A DNA stretch of 64,000 nucleotides from Epiperipatus broadwayi (taxonomy: Eukaryota; Onychophora; Udeonychophora; Euonychophora; Peripatidae): the NCBI GenBank assembly GCA_028023455.1, contig JAQFVV010000182.1, positions 436,001 through 500,000 of the forward strand. Reading direction: 5' to 3'. Shown here piece after piece: positions 51,806-64,000 of the stretch; positions within the stretch are counted from its first letter, which is position 1; every line of letters begins with the position of its first letter. The position numbers were made by a program, and so were the translations under genes. Below the pieces are notes generated by a model, which was not told the DNA's origin, made no database searches, and saw only the letters and a program-made list of their open reading frames with translations.

Positions 51806-51902
51806 TTTTCAAGTGTCATAGCATCGGCCAGGACGCGAACCCGCAACCCGGGCAACTGCTTGTAAGGCAGTCACGCTGACCTCTCAACCACCAATGCAAG
51901 AC
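51806..51902 (-). mobile_element. tRNA-derived SINE, family 1, copy b
   Basis: Flanked by 14-bp duplications TGCAAATACTTTTT (51792-51805, 51903-51916). On the minus strand it folds as a tRNA: acceptor GCATTGG/CCGATGC, A-box TGGTTGAGAGG, a five-pair anticodon stem ACTGC/GCAGT with loop CTTACAA (anticodon position UAC, Val-like), and B-box GGGTTCGCGTCC. The tail is ATGACACTTG plus an A-run. The opposite arm of the inverted repeat keeps the unoccupied site (about 52700-52725). Because of the duplications, tail and sister copy at 29.6 kb, I read it as a SINE, not a tRNA gene. Confidence 0.92.
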
Positions 51903-52112
51903 TGCAAATACTTTTTACACATAGAAAATGATATATGGGCAATGTCTAGTAAATAGATAGTAACAAAAGAATTAAATAATGTAATATCATAAAAATAAAT
52001 TGTCTACAATTACATTTCAAGTTAAAACCTAGTAATGTCAGCTGAATATTTTTGGTTAAATAAGTATTAATAATGAAAATTTTAAAGCATAAAAAAGAAT
52101 GATAATATATTT

Positions 52113-52345
52113 ACTACTACTATGATAGTATACTACTACTACTACTACTACTGCTGCTACTCTACTGCTGCTGATACTACTACTATTACTACTGCTACTA
52201 CTACTATTATTCTCAAAATTATTATTAGTAGTAGTACTAGTAGTATTGCTATTACTATTACTACTACTACTACTACTGCTGATACTTCTGCTGCTACTGC
52301 TACTATTACTACTATTACTACCTACTATTATACTTAACATCATTA
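52113..52345. repeat. (TAC)n-rich compound microsatellite
   Basis: TAC, TGC and TAT triplets in long mixed runs, in the spacer of the inverted repeat. Frames on both strands here are low-complexity artefacts. Confidence 0.95.
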
Positions 52346-52945
52346 TTATTATTTGGATGATTATATTGTTTACCTTTTATCCTTAAGCATTTTGCAAATT
52401 GTATTATTCATATTATTTTTGGTAAAACCTAGATTGACTTCTGTTCATGATGTCTGTGATAACTGTTGTGTATTGTTTATTACTAGTGTTTATAAATATA
52501 TGATGGTTATTGATATATATTATCATTCTTTTTTATGCTTTAAAATTTTCATTATTAATATTTGTTTAGCCAAAAATATTCAGCTAGCATTACTGGGGTT
52601 TAACTTGAAATGTAATCATAGACAGTTTACTTTTATGATATTAGATTATTTAATTCTTTTTTTACTATCTACTTACTAGACATTGCCCTTATATAATTTT
52701 CTATGTGCAAAAAATATTTGCAACTTTGGTTATCTTATTGTTTGTAACTATTTTTGTTTATTTTTGCTTATTGTTTTTTTTTTTTTATTATATCTATGGT
52801 GAATGTTTTGCACATTACATTTGTATTTCAATTTTTTTTTTTGTAATTGATGTTTTGTTAATTTGATAACTATTTTGTATGGCTTCTAACATATTTTTTT
52901 TTGCTTGTGGTTATTTATTTATTTGTATTTTGATGTATTAGTGTA

Positions 52946-55095
52946 ATTAATTTAATTTAATTTTTTATAATGATGCAAAAGAAGAAGAGTTAAATTTAAA
53001 CTAAAATCAAATATATATATATATTAAAAACGTTTGCAACAAATTATTTATAAATTGTGCATGCATAATATATTTCTTTTCCATTTAACATCTTCAATTT
53101 GAACTTATAGGATTGGAACTTATATAAAGATTATGGATTTAAAGAAGTGTTTGTGTTGTTTTTTTTTTTTTTTTTAATTAAACCATGTACAAAAATTTTA
53201 TTATTCTTATTTTAAAAATTGAAATATACAATGAATATCTTACAATCTATTTATCAATTAAAAGAGATATAGAAATAGACAATTTTTTTCCTAATAAAAA
53301 AAAAGAGTTCACATTTGTAAAACATTTATGTGTATAATGTGTGTTTTATAAATTATTAAAACAAAACGTGGCAATAAATTCCAGTGATATTTTAATTCTT
53401 TACCAGTTATCTGTAAATGCATGTAGTCTTATTCTATCATAATGATAAATTATACACACATTTAGTAAAACATATATTTTTATTTGGCATCCATATAATG
53501 AGACTTTTAAAGTTTAATTAAAGAACAATATAAAACAAGCAAGTCAGCTTATTAAAGATAAATAAAGAAATAAAATAAACCAAACCTAATCTAAAATCAA
53601 AAACAAATGAGAAAATATTTTTTCAAAATCTTAAATAAATATACTTTTTTATTCTATTGTTGATAAATAACATATTGCCTACAAACAAAAATGTATAGAC
53701 AAATATCTATTTTCAAATATAAAATTGATATTTATATCAGATAGTTTAAAATATTGCTATGAATAAAACAAATTGAAATGTCAAATATATATATTCTTTT
53801 TTATGTTTTCTTAACAATGTTTTATTAAATTCTTTATAGTTTTGATGCCTGGGTAATAAGATATTGAATATTATGAATAGATTAAATTGTTATGGTAAAA
53901 TATAAAATAGTTTATTTATTTATTGTTAATAAAAAAGGTATTTATCAAATAAAATCTAATATTTAATAATATATTTTTACAAATGCTTAAAAAAATTTAT
54001 TTTAGATATTAAAAAGTATATTTCTCTTTTAGAAATACTAGGTAGAAATCTAATGGAACTAATTTATTCTATAGGCAGAAAAATCTATAAATCACAGCAT
54101 CTTCTCATCGTTTTATAATTGTTCTAGACCAAATCAAATTACCTTCCCCTCCCAATTCACTTTATGATTTGCTGCAATAATAGAGTAATTAGTCCAAGAG
54201 CCAGTGATGCCTTGTTTATCAGCTTAGTATAATAAAAAAAAATAATTGGTCAACTGAATAGCACTAATGTGCTTAATCTGCCATGTAGGTGCTTAAACAT
54301 TACATGACCTTCTAAGTAATTAATTATATGATTATATTTCTTATCTAAACTAAAAAGTCTTAAAACTATTGGATATAACACATGGATCTTTTTTATTATG
54401 CTCTTACATGTATAAAAAATAGAATTAATATTACAAAATAGATATAACAGTAGCATAAAAAAAAATCAAGTTATCTTACCTTATATAATTTCAGACATAT
54501 ATTTATTAAATTAATATTTACAATATTTAATATCAAAAAAAACTTTGAGCTAGCAAAATGGCAATTAATAAAATAGTAAAAGTTGTGTGTTTTCACAAAA
54601 AGATTAACTGAAGCTGAAGCATCATCATCATCACCATCTTAATTTTGGTTGCACAACAGTTCCAAAGATGGGTATCAAATTCTAACAAATTATGCAGTAC
54701 TATATTTCTTCAAAGGTAACTTTTAATTTTTTTCAAAGACAAAAACTGATCTAAATACATTTAATTTTTTTCAAAGACAAGAACTGACCTAAATACATAA
54801 ATAGTGTTTACATAAAAAATTTTGTGTGTGTGATAGATAAATAACAAAAATTGTTTTTTTTAATTAGAGTCAAAATACAATAAAGATGGCGACCATCCAA
54901 CCATATTTTCAAAAGGTTGGAGTCAGAAATAATATATCAGTAGATCCTGCTATAAAATTCAAAGAATACATATACAAAAATAGCAAAAACCAACCTTAGC
55001 TTTTCAACTCAAAATATCCCAGACTCAAAAAACTCCATAATAAGTGATATTAAAAATCTTGTCTTAGCAAGTCAAGGCAAGGCAGTCCCCTCCCA
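52946..55095. other. AT-rich DNA with one tandem duplication
   Basis: No gene seen. The 38-bp duplication at 54723-54798 is listed separately. From about 54880 the composition becomes less AT-rich as the LINE relic begins. Confidence 0.5.
54723..54798. repeat. Tandem duplication, 38 bp x 2
   Basis: Units 54723-54760 and 54761-54798 share TTTTTTTCAAAGACAA and AACTGA-CTAAATACAT with two substitutions. Confidence 0.95.
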
Positions 55096-55970
55096 CAGTA
55101 ATGACAGCAGATATGCTATATAGTGTTAGGGATAGATTCAACCTTACCATTCCAAGAGAACTTTTGTTGCTTCATTCCACCATTTTTTCTTTCAAAGATC
55201 TATAGTTCTAGCACTGTTCATTATATAGATTTCCTAGGGCACTACTATATGAGGCTTTTACTAGCCTACATGGACTATGGAATACTGTTATTCACATTGC
55301 TGACCATTCCAATCTCAGATATCTTGCCATTAAATTCCACAATGTGAGCCAAGAAGGTCTAGATTAAAACCACCAGAATTTCATCACTTGTGTCCTCAGA
55401 AACACATATCTTGGTTATACCATTGAAGGTTTTCAGAAAATAATTGAGTCATTTGGAAGAGTGATCTCCTTACAACCTATATACTTGAAAGATACTCCCA
55501 TCCCCGTTTACAGCAACAACTATGAGTTTATAATCAAACTCAACAAAAATATAGAGCCAGTCACTATTCCCACTTAAATCACTGACCAAGAGGCTATTCT
55601 CTACCTCTACATAAGACGTCTGAAGCCACAATGCTTCTCCTGTACTACCATGGCCATCTAAATACACAATATGCAACCATCAAATACTCACAATGTGACA
55701 AAATTGATAATCAGGTTACTCAGTATACTCACAATCAAAGTTATATCACTGACATTGATACACACACTTCTAACCTATATCTAGACAATTGTCTTCATTC
55801 AACCAGTATAACTACAGCTACATTCATAAGTATAGAGGTCTGTACAATAGATATCTCTATAGACTGAACTGATTAATGCCTTTATCACATGTTCAAGCAC
55901 CAGTCATCCAACCGCAGGCTAACAACAACACCTCAACATATTATAACGTTTTCCGTTTTGATAGGCCTCT
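55096..55970 (+). pseudogene. LINE ORF1 relic with zinc knuckle
   Basis: A frame with about four stops reads RFNLTIPRELLLLHSTIFSF, EGFQKIIESFGRVISLQPIY and YEFIIKLNKNIEPVTIPT, followed after a small frame change by CFSC...GHLNTQ and further Cys residues (about 55625-55700). The C-x2-C...GH spacing is a CCHC-type zinc knuckle as found at the end of LINE ORF1/Gag-like proteins, which bind element RNA. The sequence is less AT-rich than the surroundings. It is probably the 5' part of the same LINE whose endonuclease lies at 58.9-59.4 kb. Confidence 0.6.
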
Positions 55971-55974
55971 ACAC

Positions 55975-58145
55975 ACTAATATAAACTGCGCGCGAGTTGA
56001 TCAAGCTATGTCAAAAAAGAAGAAAGTTATATTTCTATACTAAAAACACAGCTATATTTCCTGATCAACTCGGCCTAGTAATTGTTGAGAATTATGCTAT
56101 CGACAAGATCAGCTTTTAATTTATTTGATAGGTGCCAGAGTTCTACAAGAACTCACTGAAACTGTCACATAACATCTCGCAAATTAAAAAGAAAAAAAAT
56201 GTGTTTAAACTAATTGGTATTGCATCATACCGTATGGAATTATTTTCTCTTTTTTGATAATTGGTCCTGGACTTGAGTTAAAAATATTCAAGAACTTCCG
56301 TTATTGGCCAACTTACTAAACTTAATAATAAATTATTACTAAAAAAATAGATAACTATTTTAATAATATAAATACGTTAGTTTCGTTTGTAAAAAGTATA
56401 TTACTGAATTGTCAGTTTACGAAAGCAAACAAAAATCTTTTCAAAATAAAATTTGATTTATAATTTAAAAAATATTCAATTGCGATGAAATAAAAATAAC
56501 ATACTATTATTCAACCCAAAAGATTTCTATCAATCTTTTTTTTTTACTTTAACGTTACGATCAATATGTAGCAATAACATAAATAATTCTTGGTAATATC
56601 TTAACTATTTTTCTAAAATAATTTGATTTTTAGTATTATTTTATCAATAATAATTTGTATTCAATTCAAATATTGTTTAAAATGATGTAAACATTCGTTT
56701 ATCATTTTTTTAAAAAAAAATTAGTCAAAACTAAAGTAACTTTTACTTTTTTGCAGCCATTTCCATTTCATGTATAGAAGTGGGACAGCCAATAAGATTC
56801 AAGAAAAGTTGGTGAGGAGTGAGCTTAAGTTTTGTTTGACATATATGGTCATTTTTATTGATTTTTTACTTGTAAAATAATTCTAAAGAGGGCACCATCT
56901 TACAGAACTTTTGATTTTCTTTCGAATGACATATAATATGTATACGTGGGATAAAAAATAGCCGATTTAGAGTGACATCAAATCTTCTCATTTTTAGACG
57001 AGTCATGCATTCAAAGGGTTAAACTAATTGGTATTGCATCATACCGTAATGAGAATTATTTTCTCCTTTTTGATTATTATTCCTGGGCTTGTTTAAACAT
57101 ATTGGCAAGGTAAATTCCGTTTTAAATCTTATTAAACTCATAATAAATTTAATACTAAAAAAATAATAACTATTATTAATAACGCACAAATGAAAATTGG
57201 TTTTAGAAATATTTTTATTCTAATAGACCAAAAAATATTTGAAATAAATTACTTGTCAAGTAAATTAGAGAGAACACAACTCAGACATGAACCAATTAAT
57301 AAAAAACAATTTTACAATTACTGTTCATATCTAAATTTCTTCTAGAAAGTTCCTTAAAAAATGAATGTCTCTTGTACAAGAAAATTAATGTCTCTATTGG
57401 GATTGTTTAAACATACTTTTAGAAATTGTTTGAAAACGTTTAATTTGGTCACAATCAGGAGTAATAAAGTATAACTTACCGGTAAGTTTTGTGAATTCAG
57501 TAGTAGATAACTATGCATAGTTTTTTGGGTAGAATGAGCTTGGCCTTTTGGTTATTATTTGATCTTGTGGTCCATTCTCCTAGTCGGTCACGAAGGCTTT
57601 TCCTGGTGTACATCTTCAGGCATGATGTTCGCAGAAGCTCTGATTCACTCCGACATGCCAAATTATTTCAGTGTAGGGCGATCCTGGATGTATTGTTATC
57701 CAGGACCGACTAAAGAGACTAACAGAACAAATGTTCTTCAAACTGACCTCTGCCTTTTATACTAGAGGCCCAGTTTTCCGACCTCTGTGCATATCTTTTG
57801 TTTGTCAAATATACGTTGATAATCTTATATATTCTTTATAAAATTTATGTTACAAAGTCTTTATTTTTTTCAGCATAATTCTGCCATCTCTAATTAGTTG
57901 AAATATTTTTACTTTCTCTTACCTAGATTGGTAATTTGTGTCTTTTGTTCTCTCCAATTCTAACTTTTATTTCTAATTACATAAAAAAAAACGAAAGAAT
58001 AATTCTAACTTTCATTGTACGTTATTTTTTTTAAAAAAAAAAATTAGTCAAAAAAAATCTAAATTTACTTTTATTTTTTTAGCTTTTACCAAATGTCAAT
58101 ATATTTGCAACATATATAAATAAATGTTACAATATATTCTAATTA
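55975..58145. other. AT-rich insertion separating the two LINE parts
   Basis: About 2.2 kb with composition unlike the LINE on either side. It contains a diverged direct repeat (about 56212-56370 and 57018-57185, both starting TTAAACTAATTGGTATTGCA), a possible piggyBac-type terminus at about 56997-57020 (GACGAGTCATGCATTCAAAG, then GG and TTAA), and near its right side a minus-strand promoter-like segment (TATAAAAG at 57754-57761) with GC-richer DNA to about 57500. It may be one or several nested elements; I cannot place its exact ends. Confidence 0.45.
57480..57765 (-). promoter_or_regulatory. Possible minus-strand promoter and first exon, or LTR fragment
   Basis: On the minus strand TATAAAAG (57754-57761) is followed by about 280 bp of less AT-rich DNA that ends at a splice-donor-like ACCGGTAAGT (about 57475-57484). 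The donor is palindromic, so the plus strand has the same motif. No long frame with a start codon crosses the segment. It could be the promoter of an LTR, or a relic exon. Confidence 0.3.
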
Positions 58146-58439
58146 ACAAACAACCTATTGAGATAGAATCAGTTGAAGACTGTTCCAAAGATTAAAACTT
58201 TATGAATTTCTTCAGATACTGACTCTAAATTAAATAAATGAGACTGACACTCATTATGGACAGTCTGATACTTTGCATCCCATCTATTGAAGACACCCTC
58301 TTGAGAGAAAAAGAGGATGTCCACACAAGAACCAAAAGTTAAAGAAAAGCAAAAACTGACAACTCAGAGCTCAATCAATTGCCATCATCTGATGATTTCC
58401 TCAGTGACTTAATGTTCATGGAAGTTGGCCCCATGGCTC

Positions 58440-60635
58440 AGTCACATAAACTCATATGTCTGCAGTCTAAGTAATAATCAAAAACAAATATATCAAATTA
58501 TATCTAAATGCAATACCATGCAATCCAAAACAAAAGTTTATCATAATCAACGCAGTTAAGATACTTAGAATTTGAATGTTTCTAGTGCCTGATTTCTAAT
58601 AGTCAACAGTTTGTAAGTAACGAGATCCATGCAAAACTATATCCACTTAAATAATCATTATATCCCTCCTCACAATTAATATGAAGCTAAAAATAACAGC
58701 ACTTAAAGTGTGAGATTTGAACTCAGCTACAAACAGTCACCAGCTCAACAAATTGATATAGATGATGCCACCACATGTAATTGGTCTCCTTAAAACAGAA
58801 AAATACAATCTCAAATTGATCCATCATCTCATCTGAATTTCTAAAACTTCTGTATCTGCTCCAAAGACACATCATCATCATCAGGTGGTATTGGCCTGGT
58901 TATAACCTGTAACTATCCTTCTATAGCATTTAATATAATCTATATTGATTCTAAACTCTTAATAGTCATATTTCAACCTCATAATATAACTCTCAACATA
59001 ATATATGATTATATTCCACCTGTTCTCACTGTAATCACTAAAATAATGTTAAATATCAATTCTCTCCTTTTGTCATTATCATATGCTATTATTTTTATAG
59101 GTGATTTTAATATGAAATACAGTTCCTTTACCTCTAAATGAATACATCAATTCACAGCACCATTCATGAATGCTGAGGATTTTCTTCCACAGAACTAAAT
59201 TTTATTCTATAATAACCATTATGCTTCTCTCATAGAACTATGCTTCTACTCCCTAATGCTTTATCAGATCACTCTGCACAAAGGATTTTATTTGATTTAG
59301 CTGCAATGCAGACAGCCTCACTTCAAAAAACTATAAGAATACTTTTTCCAGCAAAAATCTCTGAGTTTCTGTATTCAGAAACTTATATAATGTTTTACAA
59401 ACTCAAAGACAATGCCACTTGATCCTGTCCAAAGATCTTACATCAATATATTATCTTTCAACATTAACTATTAAATTAAATCCCCTTCTGTTAGCCTTGG
59501 CAGATGAGCTGTATAAAATAATTACAATGGTCAGACCTGCTTTTAACAACCACACATACATTGAAAAACTTGATGAGGTATATAATAATGCATGCAACAA
59601 CCTCAAGGAATAACGAACTACTTAGAAAAGGAAAATTTGCCTCACCAAACATCACACATAGACATGGCCCTACATTCAATGAGCTCTGGGCTATCCTGCT
59701 GTTAGAATCCCCATGGCTCTCAACACTGGTGGCACAATTAGTGCTGGACATAACATGATATAGCCTATATACCAACATTTTAAGTAAAAACTGCAAACCC
59801 AGTGTACTTTCAAACCACATTCAGATTTCTTTAGCAAACCTGAAACAGATACTCCATTCTCTACTACTGAGTTGGCAATCAAATTTGTTATAATAACAAA
59901 TACATGTCATCCATGGCTCATGGTATACCTTTATTTATTTTTTCATATTTTAGTTGTTTTACAGTAACATACTTATGTGAACTTACAAACTGTATATCCA
60001 AACACTAACTTTACCCATCCTCCTAAAGGTGTTACCAAATATCACTATGTGCTTTCATGTGTTTATCTCATAATGCTTTTGTAAAATTTATGTAAACCTA
60101 ATTTGAAATATGTATCTTGTTATGTAGCAATTATTATTCTTCCAGCTCCAGTAAAAAAAAAATTTATCATAAGCAAATTTGTAATCCTCATTCCATATGT
60201 AATCCCATGTATCAAATTGTATCTAAAAACTCATGTTTTTCACATGCAATTTATGTAACAAATGAACAATAAGACAGCCATGAAAACTATAATCAGTCCA
60301 ACTAAATAGGCCCAATTTATATACAATCATATATTAATCTAACACCAGCTCCAATCCCACACCCCATATATGTTTTCCCTCATGCTATCATGTAATTCCA
60401 TGTTTTTTTCTCAAGGTCTCATTTAAAAATTCTATGTAATCTAATTTGACACGTATATCTTGTTATGTAATGATCATTCTTTTTTCATTGTGAGTCATAT
60501 TTTTTTCCTATCACAAGCCAGAATGTAAACTCATTGCATATGTAATATCATGTATCAACTTGTATCTAAGACCTCATGCTTTCACCTATAACTTATGTAA
60601 CACTTTTTGAATCTCAATAAAGTTTACCTTTGAAA
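58440..60635 (+). pseudogene. LINE relic: APE-type endonuclease and 3' end
   Basis: Plus-strand fragments give the AP-endonuclease landmarks in order: FIGDFNMKYS (about 59094-59123, the GDFN motif) and LPNALSDHSAQR (about 59246-59281, the SDH catalytic motif). Further degraded coding follows (for example ALADELYKIITMVRPAFNN at about 59490-59550). No clear reverse-transcriptase YxDD box survives, so the pol segment is deleted or scrambled. The 3' end has AATAAAGTTTACCTTTGAAA (60617-60636) running into a CAT repeat, the tail style of RTE- or CR1-like LINEs. Confidence 0.7.
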
Positions 60636-60663
60636 CATCATCATCATCATCATCATCATCATC

Positions 60664-60735
<72 letters not shown>

Positions 60736-60752
60736 CTGATGATAATAATAAT
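60636..60752. repeat. (CAT)n(AAT)n(ATG)n microsatellite
   Basis: CAT repeats, then ATA/AAT repeats, then ATG repeats, forming an imperfect inverted repeat (CAT with ATG) at the LINE tail. The His/Tyr/Asp-rich frame across it is an artefact. Confidence 0.97.
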
Positions 60753-63700
60753 TCACAACCAGATTCCAGAATTTAATCCCCATCTATCACCAACAACCAG
60801 CTACTAACCATATGTCATTCTAATATATAAATTAACTTTGTTCTTCATACAGTACCCATAACCTGATTTTATACCACATAAATTATAAGTTACCTCTCTA
60901 TTGTACTGCAAGATTAATAATTATAAGAAAGGTAATCAAAATTAATTTAATGACTGTAAATAACTTCCAATATGATGCCAGATTTTACATTATGTTTTAT
61001 ATTAAACTGTTTTTAAACACTTTAATAATTAAATTTGACATCCATTTCTATATCCAAAACTAGTAGCAGTATTTATAAAAAAACATATCTTGCAAACTAG
61101 TTAATGTAAACCTTAAAATCAACCCATATTAAAACCTCTACAACATGACTGTAACTGTAACTCTTGCAATTAAAATTATGTAATTCTATGTAACTCAAAG
61201 AATATGTTTGTATGTCCAGAAAAGTTTAGTCTTTACAAATCAGCTACATTTTAAAATATGTTTATATGAGAAAAATATGTTTGTATGATCTAAAAAAATG
61301 TTTAATGATTCCTTTTTGAGATCTCAAGAAAATCAAATAGGGCAAGTTCCTAACATTTCACTCCATATAATCTTATTTTGTCATTGCATTTATTATTCTA
61401 TTCACATATAAACCAATCAGTATGATATTTATTGACTCTTTACCTTGAGTTTAAGACCAAAAAATACTATGGTCTTTTTTCTTAATTGCTTGATAGTTTG
61501 TTTAATAAAACATCAGATGAGTTTTCTTAAAGACGATATATGTGTGCAGTGGGACAAATTTATGGGGCTGCTTCTTCAAAAAATTTTTGGCCATTGCTTT
61601 AATATTGTGTAAAATAAAACAAACATATAAAAAAAGTTTAGTACTTTAGTATTAGGCCTGCTGTGACTGAAACTCAACTTCAAAAACAAATTTGTAAATA
61701 AACACCAAATTAAACACATTTCAATCTTCTAAAAAGGAAAATAAATAATTTTTTACATGAATATGTATAACTTTTAAATTAATACTTAACTAATTGTTAT
61801 CTTTGATATAATGAAATATGGTAATGAATAATGATTTATTTTTAGTTGTTTACAAGTAGGTATGACAAGAGATGATCATTTGGTCTTTTATGTCACTGTT
61901 TAATTGATGATAAGCATATACAAATTAATCTACAAAAGGCAATTAGCTTACAATCTTGATCTCTTGCCTTACTATTACATGTTGGTATGTCAATCAGGTA
62001 TTTTCACTTTATTTATTTAATAATAATATGTTAACTCAGTAAATCTATAAATTATGAGTGGAGGGCAATTGTGCTGCATGGACAAGCTAGAGTAAGATTA
62101 TGTTAAATAGAAGTTAGTTTGAGTTAACTATTCTTGTATTTTGAGGTAGTATTATTGCTAAAAATGGGTGGCTCTCAGTTAATCAATTCAGGTTATTTTT
62201 GTTGCATATGAAATTTATTCTTATGTAATGCATTGGTATTAGATGATTATAACATTATTTGTGACTGCTGATCCCTTACAATCATTATCGTATTTAAACA
62301 ATGGTGTGTAATACATGATCAATTTCTACCCTATGCCATCTATTTTACTTCATAGATTTCATAATGAAACATATGTGACTGCCAGTCAGTGTATATTATA
62401 CATGCAGTAGATGGTTAATTCCTACCATAGGTATACAATTATCATATGTATTTGCTTTTAGATATCATTGTAATATAGACATGATTTCCTATATTTGACA
62501 ATTATTTTATTATTTACTGCTTATAAATATCATGGTCTGAAATTTATTGCAGCAGTCAATTAGTAAGATCATTCTTAGTTTATAAGTTCATATTATTATC
62601 ATTAAACAGGGTCTGTTAGCTGATGTAAAGGGTATATGAGAGCAAGTAGGTGACTATGCAGTAGATTCGAATCCATTCATATAATTAAGGTAAATAATGT
62701 TCTAAATTAGTGTCTATTAATCAATTGTTTCAAATATTATCTGTGCATAAATTAAATGAAAATAATAATTAAAATTAAATTTGGAAAGGTGTATTTATGT
62801 GAAGTTAATTTTTGAATCAATTGACTAAAGTCATGTCAATGTATGTTTGTGGTGTATATACATGAATAAATAATATCATTTCATCATTTTTGGCTGTTTG
62901 TCATTTTTATTTGCAATCAATAACTTACATTAATTAGTTAAGTCTATTGTTTTTTCCCTAAACTTAGTGAGCTGTAAAAGAAAAAGTTGGTATTATGTGA
63001 TATCAGAACGTGGAATACTCATGTGGATTATCCTTAGTTGATTTGCATGTGGGTTGTGCAATTCTGACAGTTATAGTAGCCACACATAAAAAAATAAGGT
63101 ATATTATTTTTTGAAAAATAAAATCCACAATATTAAAATAATCTCATGCATCATACACATGACAAACTTAGAAAATAAAATGTACAGTTTAGATGTTTAA
63201 ATATTAATGAAATATAGCAAATGTGACAATTTATTTTAAAAATGAATATCCTATTTTCTATTAATAATTTTGGGATATGTTTAGCCAAGAAGTATATGAT
63301 TCATCCAACCTATATCAATAATAATTTGTGTAATATTAACATTTTAAGAATCTGATTTATAATTATAATTTATAAAATGACATTGCTTTAAATATGAATA
63401 GATCAAAAAAGTTCCATTATTACTATTTTTCTGCCTTAACAAAGTATTTCTGATAGTCAATGTATATACTATATAAAAGTTTACTACCAATAGTAATATC
63501 ATTAATTATAATAAAGTGTGTAATTCATTATTTCTACTATTAATTTTTTAAATAGTATTGATGTAACATTAATATATTATAAGAAATGAAAGTTTACTAC
63601 TGTTAACCTTTTAGCATGTAAATCTGGTGCATTGTACTTTTGAAATGAGCATGTGTGTGATTGAAAACAATAGTATACAATTTTCTTTTGAAATCATCTA

Positions 63701-64000
63701 CCTTAATATTAAACTTTTTTCTTCTGATAAATCAAATTTAATGTGATTAGATATATCAAACATATATCTGTATACTAGTATTGCTCTACATTAAGACTCT
63801 GATAAATCCACATCATGCATGATTTATGCAGACCCTGGACCTATATATTGTGCCCTTTTGTATGGGTCACCATTTAAGTTTTGTGCAAATCTAGTAGAAA
63901 ATTTTAAATTTAAGAAGTATTTTAAATATGGGATGTTGACTTTGCTTGTGGTAATGTTACCATAAGTTTAATTAAAGCAATCTATGAGTATTTGATATGT
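60753..64000. other. AT-rich DNA, nothing recognised
   Basis: No gene, RNA or element end seen to the edge of the window. Confidence 0.55.

Larger units (their letters stand above)
51538..52945. repeat. Long inverted repeat downstream of the Penelope-like element
   Basis: The left arm (about 51538-52107) and right arm (about 52510-52945) are reverse complements over about 430 bp; for example AAAATAGTTATCAAATTAAC at 51608-51627 answers 52858-52877. The left arm is longer only because it carries a SINE at 51806-51902. The spacer contains a TAC/TAT microsatellite. The arms may be two opposed copies of the Penelope-like 3' region, since such elements often leave inverted or tandem partial copies, but I cannot confirm this. 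Confidence 0.85.

Noticed and set aside
51824-51898. Possible functional tRNA-Val gene on the minus strand
   Set aside because: It has target-site duplications, an A-tail and a sister copy elsewhere, so it is a SINE.
52056-52343. Ser/Thr-rich frames on both strands
   Set aside because: Translation of the TAC-type microsatellite; no homology-like structure beyond the repeat.
57513-57765. Overlapping plus-strand frames of 66 and 68 codons
   Set aside because: Overlap in two frames without recognisable domains; the segment looks more like a minus-strand promoter/LTR piece.
60586-60783. His/Tyr/Asp-rich minus-strand frame
   Set aside because: Translation of the CAT/AAT/ATG microsatellite at a LINE tail.

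Overview
The window is a gene-poor, very AT-rich stretch (by eye about three quarters A+T) of a eukaryotic nuclear genome, almost certainly an invertebrate animal. The evidence is the mobile-element content: Ty3/Gypsy-like LTR elements, Jockey/CR1-type and zinc-knuckle-plus-endonuclease LINE relics, a Penelope-like element with a GIY-YIG nuclease, tRNA-derived SINEs, MITE-like DNA elements and abundant microsatellites. I recognise no intact host gene, rRNA gene or functional tRNA gene. I cannot name the species; AT-rich arthropod, cnidarian, flatworm, rotifer or mollusc genomes could all look like this.

Layout. 1-4.3 kb: unique-looking AT-rich DNA. 4.3-5.9 kb: a fold-back repeat next to a MITE-like element (copy 1). 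7.3-13.06 kb: an LTR retrotransposon on the minus strand, with two ~1.8-kb LTRs, a polypurine tract, a primer-binding-site candidate and a gag-only coding region broken by one in-frame TAG. 17.0-17.9 kb: a strikingly GC-richer retrocopy with a polyadenylation signal and A-tail, inserted at a tRNA-like SINE (family 2). 20.8-21.7 kb: more family-2 copies, including a 73-bp-arm hairpin. 25.5-27.7 kb: a solo LTR. 29.6 kb: a small tRNA-derived SINE (family 1) with a 14-bp target-site duplication. 30.3-35.1 kb: two near-identical 2.1-kb LTRs around only 593 bp of non-coding DNA, related to the solo LTR but with two blocks in the opposite order. 35.1-36.0 and 40.7-41.0 kb: a dispersed repeat, its first copy split by a 570-bp element with terminal inverted repeats. 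38.9-40.3 kb (minus): a broken unrecognised gene with an N-terminal coiled coil and a C-terminal membrane segment. 42.7-43.6 kb: MITE copy 2. 46.6-47.5 kb: a large fold-back. 48.0-49.8 kb: a LINE reverse-transcriptase relic with a trinucleotide tail. 49.9-51.4 kb: the Penelope-like relic, followed at 51.5-52.9 kb by a long inverted repeat whose left arm only carries a family-1 SINE. 55.1-60.75 kb: a LINE relic (zinc-knuckle ORF1, then APE endonuclease, then microsatellite tail) interrupted by about 2.2 kb of AT-rich DNA. The remainder is featureless AT-rich sequence.

The parts do not form an operon-like unit. They are a layered record of insertions, and several nestings give a relative order. 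The most interesting points are the two non-autonomous LTR families with outsized LTRs, the block-order swap between related LTRs, the hairpin that opens the second LTR family, the empty SINE site kept in one arm of an inverted repeat, the broken coiled-coil/membrane gene, and a degraded hammerhead-like motif in the 35.3-kb element.
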